This document shows positions 25,563-34,575 of a DNA stretch of 64,000 bases, piece by piece. A model generated the notes under the pieces. The model saw nothing but the letters and a program-made list of their open reading frames with translations, made no database searches and was not told the DNA's origin. How positions within the stretch are numbered: the first letter of the stretch is position 1; each line of letters starts with the position of its first letter. A program made the translations under genes and the position numbers. The DNA is from UBA6663 sp044226485 (GTDB lineage Bacteria; Chloroflexota; Anaerolineae; Anaerolineales; UBA6663): assembly GCA_044226485.1 (NCBI GenBank), contig JBGAGY010000010.1, positions 124,001 through 188,000 on the forward strand, read 5' to 3'.

Positions 25563-27794
25563 CTAAACCGACACCGCTTTGCGCGCGAGCAGTTGCACCG
25601 CGGGACGCAGGTCGAGCCACCACGGGGCTTTCGGCCGCGTGAACTCATGATCCATCAGCCCGGGCAGGTCGGCCAGATTCGTGAGCTTGATGCGCCCGCC
25701 GACGATGCCCAGCAAGACGCTGGAGGCTGTGCCTTTGGAAGCCTCTTCAGAAAGGAAGTCGATGCAGCGTGCCGCCAGACGCGTGGCCTGGATGCGATCG
25801 AAGGGCGATGGATCGCCGCCCTGTTGAAGGTGGCCCAGGATCGCCTGGCGCACTTCGAAGAGATCCTGGCTTTCCTGTTCGAACAACGCGCACATGAACG
25901 ACGTCGTGTAGAGCGGGTTGGCCTTTTCGTTGCGGATGAGCAGGTTCAGACGCCTTCCATGCTGAAAGGCGCTCGTCATGTGATTGAGATCGTCCTGCAG
26001 GGTCTTGAGCGTGACGCCTTCTTCGTGAAGATACACGCGCTCAGCGCCCGTCGCGAGGCCGCTCATCAACGCCAGGTAGCCGCTGTATCCGCCCATGACT
26101 TCGACGACGAAGCAGCGTCGCGCCGCGACCGCCGAGTTCTTGATCTTGTCGACCACCTCGACGATGCTGTTGAGCGCGGTGTCGGCGCCGATACACAGCT
26201 CGGAGCCGGCCAGATTGTTGCTGATCGTGGCCGGCAGGCAGATGACCGGGATGTCGAAGGACGGGTACTCCGCGCGGCGCCTATGAAGTTGCAGGGCCGC
26301 TTCGTACGCGGACCAGCCGCCGATGAGCAACAGGCCATCGATCTCGAAGGTCTCGAGCGTGTTCGCGATCGCGGCGAACTCATCGCCCGATGGCACTTCC
26401 CGGCTGGTGCCGAGGTTGGATCCGCCCATCGAGCCCCAGCCGTGGACATTCATCCACGAGAACTCCTGAGCCTCGCCGCTGATCAGGCCCTCAAATCCGT
26501 TGCTGATCGCGATCGGCGTATGCCCGCGATCGATGGCGAGCCGCACGGCCGCGCGCACCGCGGTGTTCATGCCCGGCGCCGGCGCGCCGGTCGTCAGGAT
26601 GCCCAGGCGCAGCCTTCTCTGCCCGGGCTGTGGTGGTCGCGGGACCGTCTGGATCAGCGTCTGAAGCGTGCGGAACTGCTCCTTGAAGCTCCCGCCGCGC
26701 AGGTCCATCGCCTTCTCGTAGTCGTGAGCGGCGATGGCTGTCGCGACGGCGCGCGTCTGCTCGACGCACTCCATCAACGGCAGATGGGTGATGCGGTTGT
26801 AGCGCAGGCCGATGACCTGCGGTTCGTCCTCGGGCTTGCTGGCGAGCAGATGCTCAACGGCCGCATGGCCGAGCAGGGTGCTCATCCAACGGTCGAAAGC
26901 ACTCGGTGCGCCGCCACGCTGGATGTGGCCCAGGATCGAGACGCGCACCTCCTCCTGCAGGTGCGCTTCGAGCACCTGCCGCACGCGCTCGCTCGTGATG
27001 GGATTCCCGTTGCGGTCGCGCGCGCCTTCGGCGACGATGACGGTGCTATGGCGTCGACCGGCTGCGCGGCCCGCCGCCAACACCTGGCACATCTGGTCCT
27101 CCCAGTCGTCGGTGTCGGGCGGGCATTCGGGCAGGAAGACCCAGTGGGCGGTGCCCGCCAGCGCCGACATCAGGGCCAGGTAGCCGCAGTGCCGGCCCAT
27201 CACCTCGACCACAAACGTGCGCTGATGGCTTGCGGCGGTGCTGCCGATCTGGTCGAGCGCCGTCGTGATGCGGTGCAGGGCGGTGTCGGCTCCGATGGTC
27301 ATGTCGGTGCCTGTGAAGTCGTTGTCGATCGAGCCCACCAGGCCGACGATTGCCAGCTGCGGATGCTGGGCGGCGGTCTCGGCCGTGATCGCGCCTTGCG
27401 CTGCGAGTTCGGCGACCAGGCCGGGCCACTCCTGCCTGAAGAGGTTGGCGCCGGTCAGGCTGCCGTCGCCGCCGATCACCACGAGGCGATCGATGCCGCG
27501 CTCGAGCAGATGGCGCGCCGCCTGCAGCCGCCCCTCGCGGGTGCGGAACGCCGCGCAGCGCGCGGTGCCGATGATCGTGCCGCCATGCTGCATGATCCCG
27601 CTGACGCTCTCCCAGGTCATGCCGCGGATCCGGTCGGCGCCGTCGACCATGCCCTGATAGCCTTCGAAGATCGCGAAGACGCTGACGCCGCGGCTGATGG
27701 CCGTGCGCACGACGGCTCGCAAGGCGGCATTCATCCCCGGCGCGTCGCCGCCGCTGGTCAGGACGCCGATCGCGCCCCCTGTGATGTTGAACAT
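25563..27794 (-). CDS. pfk: Two-domain 6-phosphofructokinase of eukaryotic architecture
   Basis: 743 residues, two PFK domains in tandem. The N-half keeps catalysis: LTSGGDAPGMNAA, GGDGSLTGA, GSIDNDFTGTD, EVMGRHCGYLAL, ILGHIQRGG. In the C-half the ATP and base motifs are degenerate: IGGWSAYEA replaces GGDGS, and PATISNNLAGSE replaces TIDND. This is the division of labour of animal and fungal PFK, where the C-half became the allosteric site; blocks such as LPLMECV, LRGGSF, RNEKAN and LGHLQQGG occur in the eukaryotic order. The frame reaches 27854, but TACACT at 27857-27862 would start transcription at about 27850, and GGGGGGAA precedes ATG 27794. Bacterial PfkA is about 320 residues. Confidence 0.93.
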   Translation of the reverse strand: MFNITGGAIGVLTSGGDAPGMNAALRAVVRTAISRGVSVFAIFEGYQGMVDGADRIRGMTWESVSGIMQHGGTIIGTARCAAFRTREGRLQAARHLLERGIDRLVVIGGDGSLTGANLFRQEWPGLVAELAAQGAITAETAAQHPQLAIVGLVGSIDNDFTGTDMTIGADTALHRITTALDQIGSTAASHQRTFVVEVMGRHCGYLALMSALAGTAHWVFLPECPPDTDDWEDQMCQVLAAGRAAGRRHSTVIVAEGARDRNGNPITSERVRQVLEAHLQEEVRVSILGHIQRGGAPSAFDRWMSTLLGHAAVEHLLASKPEDEPQVIGLRYNRITHLPLMECVEQTRAVATAIAAHDYEKAMDLRGGSFKEQFRTLQTLIQTVPRPPQPGQRRLRLGILTTGAPAPGMNTAVRAAVRLAIDRGHTPIAISNGFEGLISGEAQEFSWMNVHGWGSMGGSNLGTSREVPSGDEFAAIANTLETFEIDGLLLIGGWSAYEAALQLHRRRAEYPSFDIPVICLPATISNNLAGSELCIGADTALNSIVEVVDKIKNSAVAARRCFVVEVMGGYSGYLALMSGLATGAERVYLHEEGVTLKTLQDDLNHMTSAFQHGRRLNLLIRNEKANPLYTTSFMCALFEQESQDLFEVRQAILGHLQQGGDPSPFDRIQATRLAARCIDFLSEEASKGTASSVLLGIVGGRIKLTNLADLPGLMDHEFTRPKAPWWLDLRPAVQLLARKAVSV

Positions 27795-27856
27795 GCTGTT
27801 CCCCCCGCGAGTGGGCTGGCCGCTCGCCTGTTTTGAAGTCGATCCAAACGCCATCT

Positions 27857-27862
27857 AGTGTA
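27857..27862 (-). promoter_or_regulatory. -10 box of the PFK gene
   Basis: TACACT (minus strand) predicts a transcript start near 27850, which gives a roughly 56-nt leader containing the GGGGGGAA site and excludes the ATG at 27854. Confidence 0.45.
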
Positions 27863-27880
27863 ACCGCTCGAGGACGTCGC

Positions 27881-28729
27881 TCAGAACCCCTTGATCAGTC
27901 CGCCCGGCTGACACGTGCGACAGAAGTCGGTGATGCGCTGGTTGGCCGTGATCTCGGAGATGACGTTGCCGCAGCGCGGGCATGGCTGCCCGGCGCGCAT
28001 GTGCACCTTCATGAAGTCGCGCGGCTTGAGGTGGATGGCATCGCCCATCTCCGCCCGGACCAGATCGCGCGCCTCGTTCAAGGTGTCGCGCATCGCCTGA
28101 TACAGCCGCTCGACTTCGTCGGCTTTGAGCGACGTGCGCTTGCGATACGGATGCAATTGCGCGGCCCACAGGATCTCGTCGGCGTAGGCATTGCCGATCC
28201 CGGCCACGAACGCGCTGCGGACAAGGACGCCCTTGATCTCTCCCCGGAATGGACGCAGCCGTTCGCGAAACTCCTGCAGCGAGATCTCGAGCGCTTCAGG
28301 GCCCATCTCCCCGTACTCGGGCACCTTCGCCAGATCCGACACGACATAGATCTGGCCCATCGTCTTCGGGTCGAAGTAGCGGAGCTCGGCCCTCTCGTCG
28401 TCTGAGCCCTGAAGCGTCAACACCAGGCAGGTGTCTTTGCGGCGCTTCTCGCCGGGCGCCGCCAGCTGCAGCCGCCCCGACAGCTTCGGGTTGATCACCA
28501 TCCAGTACGCGGCGCCCAGCCCGAACACCAGGAACTTGCCGCGGCGCTTCACCGACTCGAAACGTCTGCCCACGGCCGTCGCCGTCAACGGGCCGGCCGA
28601 GGCCAACGCCAGGTCGCGCACGGCGATCGCGCCCCCGGGCTGCACGACCTCCACGCCCGCGATCTCACGCCCGATGGCGCGCCGCTCAAGCACTTCGCAG
28701 ACGATGTCGAGTTCAGGAAGCTCGGGCAT
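27881..28729 (-). CDS. mutM: Formamidopyrimidine-DNA glycosylase
   Basis: A 282-residue Fpg that removes 8-oxoguanine and FaPy lesions. The N-terminus is MPELPELD (catalytic Pro2, Glu3), the conserved Lys lies in RRGKFLVFGLG, the H2TH region has GIGNAYADEILW, and the C-terminal zinc finger is CPRCGN...CRTCQ. It follows mutS2 on the same strand, with a strong palindrome between them. Confidence 0.95.
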   Translation of the reverse strand: MPELPELDIVCEVLERRAIGREIAGVEVVQPGGAIAVRDLALASAGPLTATAVGRRFESVKRRGKFLVFGLGAAYWMVINPKLSGRLQLAAPGEKRRKDTCLVLTLQGSDDERAELRYFDPKTMGQIYVVSDLAKVPEYGEMGPEALEISLQEFRERLRPFRGEIKGVLVRSAFVAGIGNAYADEILWAAQLHPYRKRTSLKADEVERLYQAMRDTLNEARDLVRAEMGDAIHLKPRDFMKVHMRAGQPCPRCGNVISEITANQRITDFCRTCQPGGLIKGF

Positions 28730-28735
28730 AACTCA

Positions 28736-28794
28736 TTGCTGATGGCGCGTTCCTGAGAGCTGATGTCTCAGCAAGCAGAAACCGCCATCAGCAA
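28736..28794. repeat. Nested palindrome between mutS2 and mutM
   Basis: TTGCTGATGGCG (28736-28747) and CGCCATCAGCAA (28783-28794) are perfect 12-base arms. An inner CTGAGA/TCTCAG stem lies between them. It could form a strong mRNA stem between the two repair genes. Confidence 0.8.
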
Positions 28795-28801
28795 CTTCCT
28801 T

Positions 28802-31198
28802 TCAATGCGTGAAACGTACAACCGTCACCCCATCTCCGCCTTCTTCCTCGGTGCCCGAGGCCTGGCTCTTGATCTGGGGGTTGGTGCGGAGCATGTCGCG
28901 GACGGCCTGGCGCAGCTTGCCCGTGCCCTTGCCGTGGATGATGCGCGCAAACGGCAGTTCGGCCAGATAGGCTTCGTCGATGTACGCCTCGAGGTCGGGC
29001 ATGGCCTCCTCGACCGTCTTGCCGCGGATGTCGATCTCCATGGGGACGGCGGGTCGCTGGTTGCGGACGGTGGCAGCCGCCTCGGGTTCCGGGGTCTGCG
29101 CACCACTGTCTGCGGCCTCGGCGCGCAGCTCGATCTCCTCGAGCTTGGCGCGCACGCGCAGGCGGCCGACCTTGACCTCGGCTTCGCTGGCGCTGAGGGC
29201 CGTGATCGTGCCGATCGTGTTGAGGCTGCGCAGCTTGACGGTGTCGCCGAGCTTGACGGGCCGCTTCTTGCCGGAAGGCGTGCGCGGCGGCGCGAGCGGG
29301 GCGGGCGGGACGCTGACCGGTTCGGCCGCGCGTTCGGCGGCATCGATGACGTGCTCGGCTTCCTTGACGGCCGATTCGGCGGCGGCGGCGGATTCGGCCT
29401 GCGCAAGTCGACGGCGCAGCCGCTCGGCCTCTTCGCGGATCTCGGCCAGTTCGCGGCGCGCGTCGGCGCGGGCTTCATCCAGGATCTTGCGCCGCTCGGT
29501 TTCGATCTTCTCGAGGCGCTTTTCGAGCGCGGCCTCGCGTTCCTCGGCGGCCTCGCGCAAGGTTTCGAGTTTCTCTCGTTCGGTGGCCACGACCTCGCGC
29601 TGCTTGAACAGTTCTTCGAGCAGCGCCTCGGTGTGCAGGTCCGCCTGGCCGACCATCGTGCGCGCTTCCTCGATGATGGTGGCGTTGAGCCCGAGCCGGC
29701 CGGCGATGGCGAAGGCGTTCGAGCGGCCCGGCAGGCCGATCGTCAGGTGATAGGTTGGCGCCAGCGTCTGAGGGTCGAACTCGACCGAGGCGTTCTTGAC
29801 GCCCGGGCGGCTGTTGGCGTAGCCCTTGAGCTCGGGGTAGTGCGTAGCGATCATGGCCGTCGAGCCCAGGTCGAGCAGATACGACAGGATCGCGCGCGCC
29901 AGGGCCGAGCCCTCGCCCGGGTCGGTGCCCGAGCCGAGCTCGTCGAGGATCACGAGCGCGCCCTCGTCGACGCCGTTGAGGATGCGTGTGATGTTTGTGA
30001 TGTGCGCCGAGAAGGTCGAAAGCGACTGCTCGATCGACTGCTCGTCGCCGATGTCGGCGAACACGTTCTTGAAGACCGTCACCTCGCTGCCCGACGCGGC
30101 CGGGAGGTGCAGCCCGCATTGCGACATCAGCACCAGAAGGCCGACGGTCTTGAGTGACACGGTCTTGCCGCCGGTGTTGGGGCCTGTGATGACAAGCGCC
30201 CGGGTCTGCTCGCCGAAGTCGACGTCGATGGCGACGACGGTGGCCGGGTCGAGCAGGGGGTGACGCGCACGCAGCAGTCGGATGATCGGGTAAGCGTCGA
30301 TGCCGGTCTTGGCGGCATGCAGGATCGGGGCGTGGGCGCGGGTGGCGTCGGCGTACTTGGCGCGCGCGAAGCTCAGGTCGAGCTCGGCCAGCGCATCGAC
30401 GGTGGCCACGATCAGCTCCATGTGCGCGCCGACAAAGCCCGACAGCTCGGCCAGGATGCGCCGGATCTCTTCGGCCTCGGAAAGGCGCAACTCGCGCAGT
30501 TCGTTGTTGAGCTCGACCGTCGTCAGCGGCTCGACGAAGTACGTGGCGCCCGAGGCCGATTGGTCGTGCACGACCCCGCGCAGCCGGCCCTTGAAGTCGG
30601 ACTTGACTGGCACGACATAGCGGCCGTCGCGTTGCGTGATGATCGCTTCCTGCAGGTACGTCGAGAGGCGTGGGTCGTTGACCAGCCGGTCGAGCTTCGA
30701 CAGCAGCCGGTCGTGAGCGACCTTGATCTGCCGGCGCAGATCACCGAGTTTGGGCGAGGCCGAGTCGAGCACCTCGCCGCGGTCGTCGATCGTGCGGCTG
30801 ATCTGCTCGATCAGGCCCGGGATCTCGGCCAGGCGCAGGCTGACGGCGACCAGACGCGGGAAGAGCAGCTCCTGGCGCGACAGCGCGCGCCGCAGCGTGC
30901 GGGCCGCGATGAGCGTGTTCTTGATGTCGAGCAACGTGACGGGATCGAGCGTGCCGCGTCGCGCGGCGAGCCCTGCGGCCTCGCGCACGTCGCGCGAACC
31001 GCCGAGGGTGACATCGGTCTTGGTGCTGAGCAGCCTGCGCGCCTCGGTCGTCATCTCCTGCCAGGCGCGCGCGATCTCGACGTCGTCGGTCGGGCGCAGC
31101 GAGCGGCACAGGTCGACGCCGGCCGAGAACGATGCAAAGACGCTCAGGCGCTCAAGCACCTTGGGCAACTCGAGCAGAGCGAGTGATTTCGTGTCCAT
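28802..31198 (-). CDS. mutS2: Endonuclease MutS2
   Basis: 798 residues. MutS-type core and clamp helices, ATPase domain with Walker A GPNTGGKTVSLKT and Walker B region LVILDELGSGTDPGEG, a long coiled coil (about 520-620, EREKLETLREAAEEREAALE-type), a KOW-like segment and a C-terminal Smr nuclease domain (EIDIRGKTVEEAM, IIHGKGTGKLR). MutS2 suppresses homologous recombination and, in Bacillus, acts on collided ribosomes. TAGAAT lies 9 nt before the ATG. Confidence 0.95.
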   Translation of the reverse strand: MDTKSLALLELPKVLERLSVFASFSAGVDLCRSLRPTDDVEIARAWQEMTTEARRLLSTKTDVTLGGSRDVREAAGLAARRGTLDPVTLLDIKNTLIAARTLRRALSRQELLFPRLVAVSLRLAEIPGLIEQISRTIDDRGEVLDSASPKLGDLRRQIKVAHDRLLSKLDRLVNDPRLSTYLQEAIITQRDGRYVVPVKSDFKGRLRGVVHDQSASGATYFVEPLTTVELNNELRELRLSEAEEIRRILAELSGFVGAHMELIVATVDALAELDLSFARAKYADATRAHAPILHAAKTGIDAYPIIRLLRARHPLLDPATVVAIDVDFGEQTRALVITGPNTGGKTVSLKTVGLLVLMSQCGLHLPAASGSEVTVFKNVFADIGDEQSIEQSLSTFSAHITNITRILNGVDEGALVILDELGSGTDPGEGSALARAILSYLLDLGSTAMIATHYPELKGYANSRPGVKNASVEFDPQTLAPTYHLTIGLPGRSNAFAIAGRLGLNATIIEEARTMVGQADLHTEALLEELFKQREVVATEREKLETLREAAEEREAALEKRLEKIETERRKILDEARADARRELAEIREEAERLRRRLAQAESAAAAESAVKEAEHVIDAAERAAEPVSVPPAPLAPPRTPSGKKRPVKLGDTVKLRSLNTIGTITALSASEAEVKVGRLRVRAKLEEIELRAEAADSGAQTPEPEAAATVRNQRPAVPMEIDIRGKTVEEAMPDLEAYIDEAYLAELPFARIIHGKGTGKLRQAVRDMLRTNPQIKSQASGTEEEGGDGVTVVRFTH

Positions 31199-31207
31199 AA
31201 CGGAGAG

Positions 31208-31213
31208 ATTCTA
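31208..31213 (-). promoter_or_regulatory. -10 box of mutS2
   Basis: TAGAAT (minus strand), 9 nt before the ATG at 31198: a 5' leader of only a few bases is predicted. Confidence 0.5.
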
Positions 31214-31228
31214 CAACACGGAGGCCCC

Positions 31229-31351
31229 ACCCGCGCCGCCACGGGTTGTTGAAATGACCAGGGCGAGTTGGCGGCGCGCCCTCCCCCGGAGGGGGAGGGC
31301 AGCATCGCCGTGGGTCGTAGAGGCATATCGACGACCCGTGGCGATGCGGGT
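31229..31351. repeat. Nested palindrome between the GNAT gene and mutS2
   Basis: Outer arms 31229-31252 and 31328-31351 (24 bases, four mismatches, word CGCCACGGGT). In the centre, GCCCTCCCCC and GGGGGAGGGC (31278-31300) form a perfect 10-bp stem. Confidence 0.8.
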
Positions 31352-31363
31352 GGAGGCCGCCGG

Positions 31364-31792
31364 TCAAAGAGCCTTGCGCAGGAAGTGGCGTTGATGGCCG
31401 GTGGGATGGTCGTCGAGCGTTCCCCACAACGAGTAGCCCAGGCGCTCATAAAAGGGCAGAGCCTGGAAGCTCATCGTGTCGAGGTGGACGCTGTGGCAAC
31501 CGCGGCGGCGGGCCTCGTCCTCGGCCTCGGTGATGAGCTGTGTGCCGTAGCCCTTTCCGCGAGCGGACTCGTCGATCCAGACGATGCTGATGTGCAGCCA
31601 CTCCCAGGCCGTTTCGCCCAACAGGCCGCCCAGGATCTGGCCTGCATCATCTCGTAGGAAGAGATTGAGAGGACGGTAGCCGATGGGCGGCGCGAACCGC
31701 AGATTGAACTGCTCGAGCCCGCGCAGGACGTGCTGGATGTCTTCGGCTGACGCCTGCTCATTCGGCTCGATGTGGAGTTCAGGTTCACTCAC
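31364..31792 (-). CDS. GNAT family N-acetyltransferase
   Basis: A 142-residue single GNAT domain: acetyl-CoA loop DESARGKGYGTQLI, then EARRRGCHSVHLDTMSFQALPFYERLGY. This layout is typical of small-molecule or peptide acetyltransferases. Starts with GTG at 31792. Acceptor unknown. Confidence 0.85.
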   Translation of the reverse strand: MSEPELHIEPNEQASAEDIQHVLRGLEQFNLRFAPPIGYRPLNLFLRDDAGQILGGLLGETAWEWLHISIVWIDESARGKGYGTQLITEAEDEARRRGCHSVHLDTMSFQALPFYERLGYSLWGTLDDHPTGHQRHFLRKAL

Positions 31793-31816
31793 GGTGGTTG
31801 ATCCAGCCTGGCGCGG

Positions 31817-34183
31817 CTAATAGGTGCGACGGGTATCCGGGAACCAGCGTTGGCGGAATTCCTCCCACCGTCGTCTGGCGCCAGCCCGCCAGACCGCGGG
31901 CCGCATGCGTCGCCAGGCTGTCTGCGCGACGCCGCCGCTGGCCTGATCGGGGCGCGGGCTGTACAGCTGAGTCATGTACTGTGAAGCGATCAGCCGGGCT
32001 TCATCTTTGACCTGCGGCAGTCGGGCGCCGATGGCGGCCGCTCGTTCGCGTGGGGTGGCATTGGCCGGCACCGGGGCCTCGATCCAGCGGCCGGCGCGCT
32101 CGAGTTCGAGATAGGCCTGCGCGATCGGCCCGGGCACCGACTGGCCGAGCAGGCGCATCAACTGCCGACCCGGCAGGCCGAAGGCGTCAAGACCGACGAG
32201 ACCCAACCGGAACAGCGCGACCAGGCCGACGATGGCGATGGCGATGACGATGACAGCCGCCACGCCCATGGCCTGGCCGGCCTGCAGCGCAAAGGCCGAG
32301 ACGTCGAACGTCGGCTGCTGCACGGGGTCCGTCGGTTCGCGCAGTTGATCCTCGTCGAGCGGGTCGAACACCGGTGTCGGAATGGGCGACACCGATGCTC
32401 CGAGATTGGGCTCGGGCGCGCGCTCGGGCCGGTTGAGGGCCGGCTCGGAGGCCGTCGGCTCGAACTCCACCCAACCGTAATCAGGGAAGAACACTTCGGG
32501 CCAGGCGTGGGCGTTGCGCTCGATGACCCGATAGACGCCGGTCTGGATATCGAGCTCGCCCTGCGTGAAGCCGACCGACATGCGCGCCGGGATGCCCAAC
32601 GAGCGCAGCAACACGACCTCGGCCGACGCGTAGTAGTTGCAGTAGCCGCGCTTGAGCTCGAACAGGAACCAATCGACAGGCTCAGCATCGCTTGGCGGAG
32701 CCGCGATGCTGAGGTCGTAGGTCATGTTGCGTCGCAGCCAGGCTGTGATTGCCTGAGCCTGATCGTAGACATTGACGGCTTTGGCTTCGGTCACGATCTG
32801 ATGCGCAAGATCGCGAGTGCGCTGTGTGACGGTGTCGGGTAGTTGCAGGTACGTGGCGCTGATCCACGATGGGTACTCGCGGCTGGCGCCCCGCAGGCTC
32901 GGCGCGTCGGCCACTGAGATCGACGACACCATACGGTACGACCGGTCTTCGCCCTGAAGCATCGTCAGCGCGCGCACCGACACCGGATCGACCTGGCCAA
33001 GCGGTGTCACGTCCACCTGCCACGACGTGTCGCGATCGATCTCGATGGGCTGCGGCAGGACGAACAGCCGGCTCGTCGATTGGGTCGACGTGGTGATCAC
33101 GGCCGCCACATCGCGTCGCAGACGGTACGTCGTGAGCGGCAGGCTGTTGGCGCGCGTGTTGTCGACATCCCGGAACTCGAGTTCGTCCGACAGCGCCCAG
33201 CTTCCGTTGTAGGTCTGGTAGGTGACGGACCGCCAGTAGAGCCGTTGGATCGGGGCCAGCACCGCTTCACGGTCCTCGGCGCTGGTGTCCACCGGTTGGA
33301 TGGTGGCCACGAACATCTCGCGATCGGTGAGGCCCGTCGAGCGCCCGAGCGCGAGCGAGTCGCCATAGAAGTCGTCGGCGCGGTAACCCGGGTTGCGGAT
33401 CGAGTTGAAGAGCCGTTCGAAGTTCTCGCGAACCGTCGAGAACGAGCCGTTGACGTTGTTCCAGGCGGCCACCGCCTGCGGCGATGGGATGGTCGGGGTC
33501 AGCCACTGCAGCGCCCAGGCCACACCGACGATGGCCAGGGCCGTCGTCAACCCGGCGCGCAGAAACTCAGGGCGTGCCTCGGAAGGCACCTGCAGCCGTC
33601 GTTCCTTCCATTGCCGTTCGTGGCCGATCAGGCTCAAGCGAGCGAGCAGCAGGAGCGCGAGGACCAGGTAGGCCGCCAGATGCAGCTCGAGGGAGCCGAC
33701 GACATAGAAGTAAGCGTTGACCAGCAGCGCCGCGCCGGCCGGCAGGATCGCGAGCCAGGCCGAACGCTGGCGGAAGATCGACCACGCACCGAGCACGGCC
33801 AGCGACCAGAAGATCAGGCCGAGGAAGAACGTGAAGGGCAGGATGTCGCGCGAAGTGCCGCCGTGCAGCGCATAGTAGATGAAGTTGTTCAACCGGACGA
33901 CGAGGACGAGCATGCGGTACTCGTACGGCCCGGTGAAGGTCGACATGATCAACTGGCCGACCGCGAACGCCCCGTAGATCAGAGCGAACACCGTGGCGAT
34001 GGCGCCATGGAACCGGCTCTTGGCCAACGCCAGGCCCGCGAACACCCCGATGACGGAAGCCACCGGCGTGATCCACAACTCGAAGGTCCAACCCGCGGCC
34101 TGCACGCTCATGGCGGCAATGGCCTGCATCGCGGCCAGGAGCCAAACGGTCGTCCAGCCCTCTTCTAGGCGAAATCGGCTCAT
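31817..34183 (-). CDS. Membrane transglutaminase-like protein (DUF3488/TgpA type)
   Basis: 788 residues. About six N-terminal TM helices, an extracytoplasmic region, a transglutaminase-core domain with Cys in RGYCNYYASAEV, His in RNAHAWPEVF and Asp in FPDYGWVEFEPT, then a Pro-rich linker, another TM helix and a cytoplasmic tail. The family resembles TgpA, whose catalytic domain faces outside; its substrate is not known. The frame extends to 34216, but a TACAAT box 6 nt upstream fixes ATG 34183 (MSRFRLEEGW). Confidence 0.88.
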   Translation of the reverse strand: MSRFRLEEGWTTVWLLAAMQAIAAMSVQAAGWTFELWITPVASVIGVFAGLALAKSRFHGAIATVFALIYGAFAVGQLIMSTFTGPYEYRMLVLVVRLNNFIYYALHGGTSRDILPFTFFLGLIFWSLAVLGAWSIFRQRSAWLAILPAGAALLVNAYFYVVGSLELHLAAYLVLALLLLARLSLIGHERQWKERRLQVPSEARPEFLRAGLTTALAIVGVAWALQWLTPTIPSPQAVAAWNNVNGSFSTVRENFERLFNSIRNPGYRADDFYGDSLALGRSTGLTDREMFVATIQPVDTSAEDREAVLAPIQRLYWRSVTYQTYNGSWALSDELEFRDVDNTRANSLPLTTYRLRRDVAAVITTSTQSTSRLFVLPQPIEIDRDTSWQVDVTPLGQVDPVSVRALTMLQGEDRSYRMVSSISVADAPSLRGASREYPSWISATYLQLPDTVTQRTRDLAHQIVTEAKAVNVYDQAQAITAWLRRNMTYDLSIAAPPSDAEPVDWFLFELKRGYCNYYASAEVVLLRSLGIPARMSVGFTQGELDIQTGVYRVIERNAHAWPEVFFPDYGWVEFEPTASEPALNRPERAPEPNLGASVSPIPTPVFDPLDEDQLREPTDPVQQPTFDVSAFALQAGQAMGVAAVIVIAIAIVGLVALFRLGLVGLDAFGLPGRQLMRLLGQSVPGPIAQAYLELERAGRWIEAPVPANATPRERAAAIGARLPQVKDEARLIASQYMTQLYSPRPDQASGGVAQTAWRRMRPAVWRAGARRRWEEFRQRWFPDTRRTY

Positions 34184-34189
34184 ATCGGG

Positions 34190-34195
34190 ATTGTA
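34190..34195 (-). promoter_or_regulatory. -10 box of the transglutaminase gene, predicted leaderless
   Basis: TACAAT (minus strand) ends 6 nt before ATG 34183. A TTGACT lies 15 nt further upstream (34211-34216). Confidence 0.6.
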
Positions 34196-34283
34196 TCCCG
34201 CTTCAGGATGAGTCAAACCTGTGGGGGAGCGGGGGGCTCGGGAGCAAGAAGCGAGACGGTGCTCGATGTTCTCTCTGTCCCCG

Positions 34284-34429
34284 TCATTCCGAGGGCCGAC
34301 CTACCATGCCCAAAGGGGGCGCTGAACGAGCCCGAAGGATTGCCCCCGAAGACCCACATGCCTTCGCGGGCGATCCTTCGCGCTCATTCGCCGAGTCAGT
34401 GAGCGACCCCCGTCAGCCCTTCGGAATAC
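34284..34429. repeat. Imperfect palindrome, GTCATTCCGAGGG / GATCCTTCGCGCTCATT family
   Basis: Arms 34284-34350 and 34363-34429 share ATTCCGAGGGC, GAAGGAT and GCCC words in inverse order. Related to the 214-base element at 56342. The gap 34184-34575 has no gene, only this element and the next repeat. Confidence 0.65.
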
Positions 34430-34467
34430 ATGGCCTCGGTGATCGGGCGCTCCTTCACGCCCACGCC

Positions 34468-34550
34468 CCTCATGCTCCCTCGCTCCTCGCACCTCGCTCC
34501 TCGCACCTCGCCCTTCGCCCTTCGCCCCCACGCCTCTCGCGCTCCCACGC
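34468..34550. repeat. Pyrimidine word repeat (CTCGCTCCTCGCACC)
   Basis: Tandem CTCGCTCCTCGCACCT and CGCCCTTCGCCC words, the same family as at 284-345. It sits directly upstream of the promoter of the TP-rich protein gene, as the first copy does upstream of rnd. Confidence 0.7.
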
Positions 34551-34558
34551 CTCTGTGC

Positions 34559-34564
34559 TATCAT
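34559..34564 (+). promoter_or_regulatory. -10 box of the TP-rich membrane protein gene
   Basis: TATCAT ends 11 nt before ATG 34576, leaving a leader of about 5 nt. Confidence 0.45.
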
Positions 34565-34575
34565 CCTCCAACGCC

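Noticed and set aside
25425..27836. 803-codon plus-strand frame opposite the phosphofructokinase
   Set aside because: Antisense of a strongly conserved enzyme; Arg/Ala/Gly/Asp-rich shadow protein.
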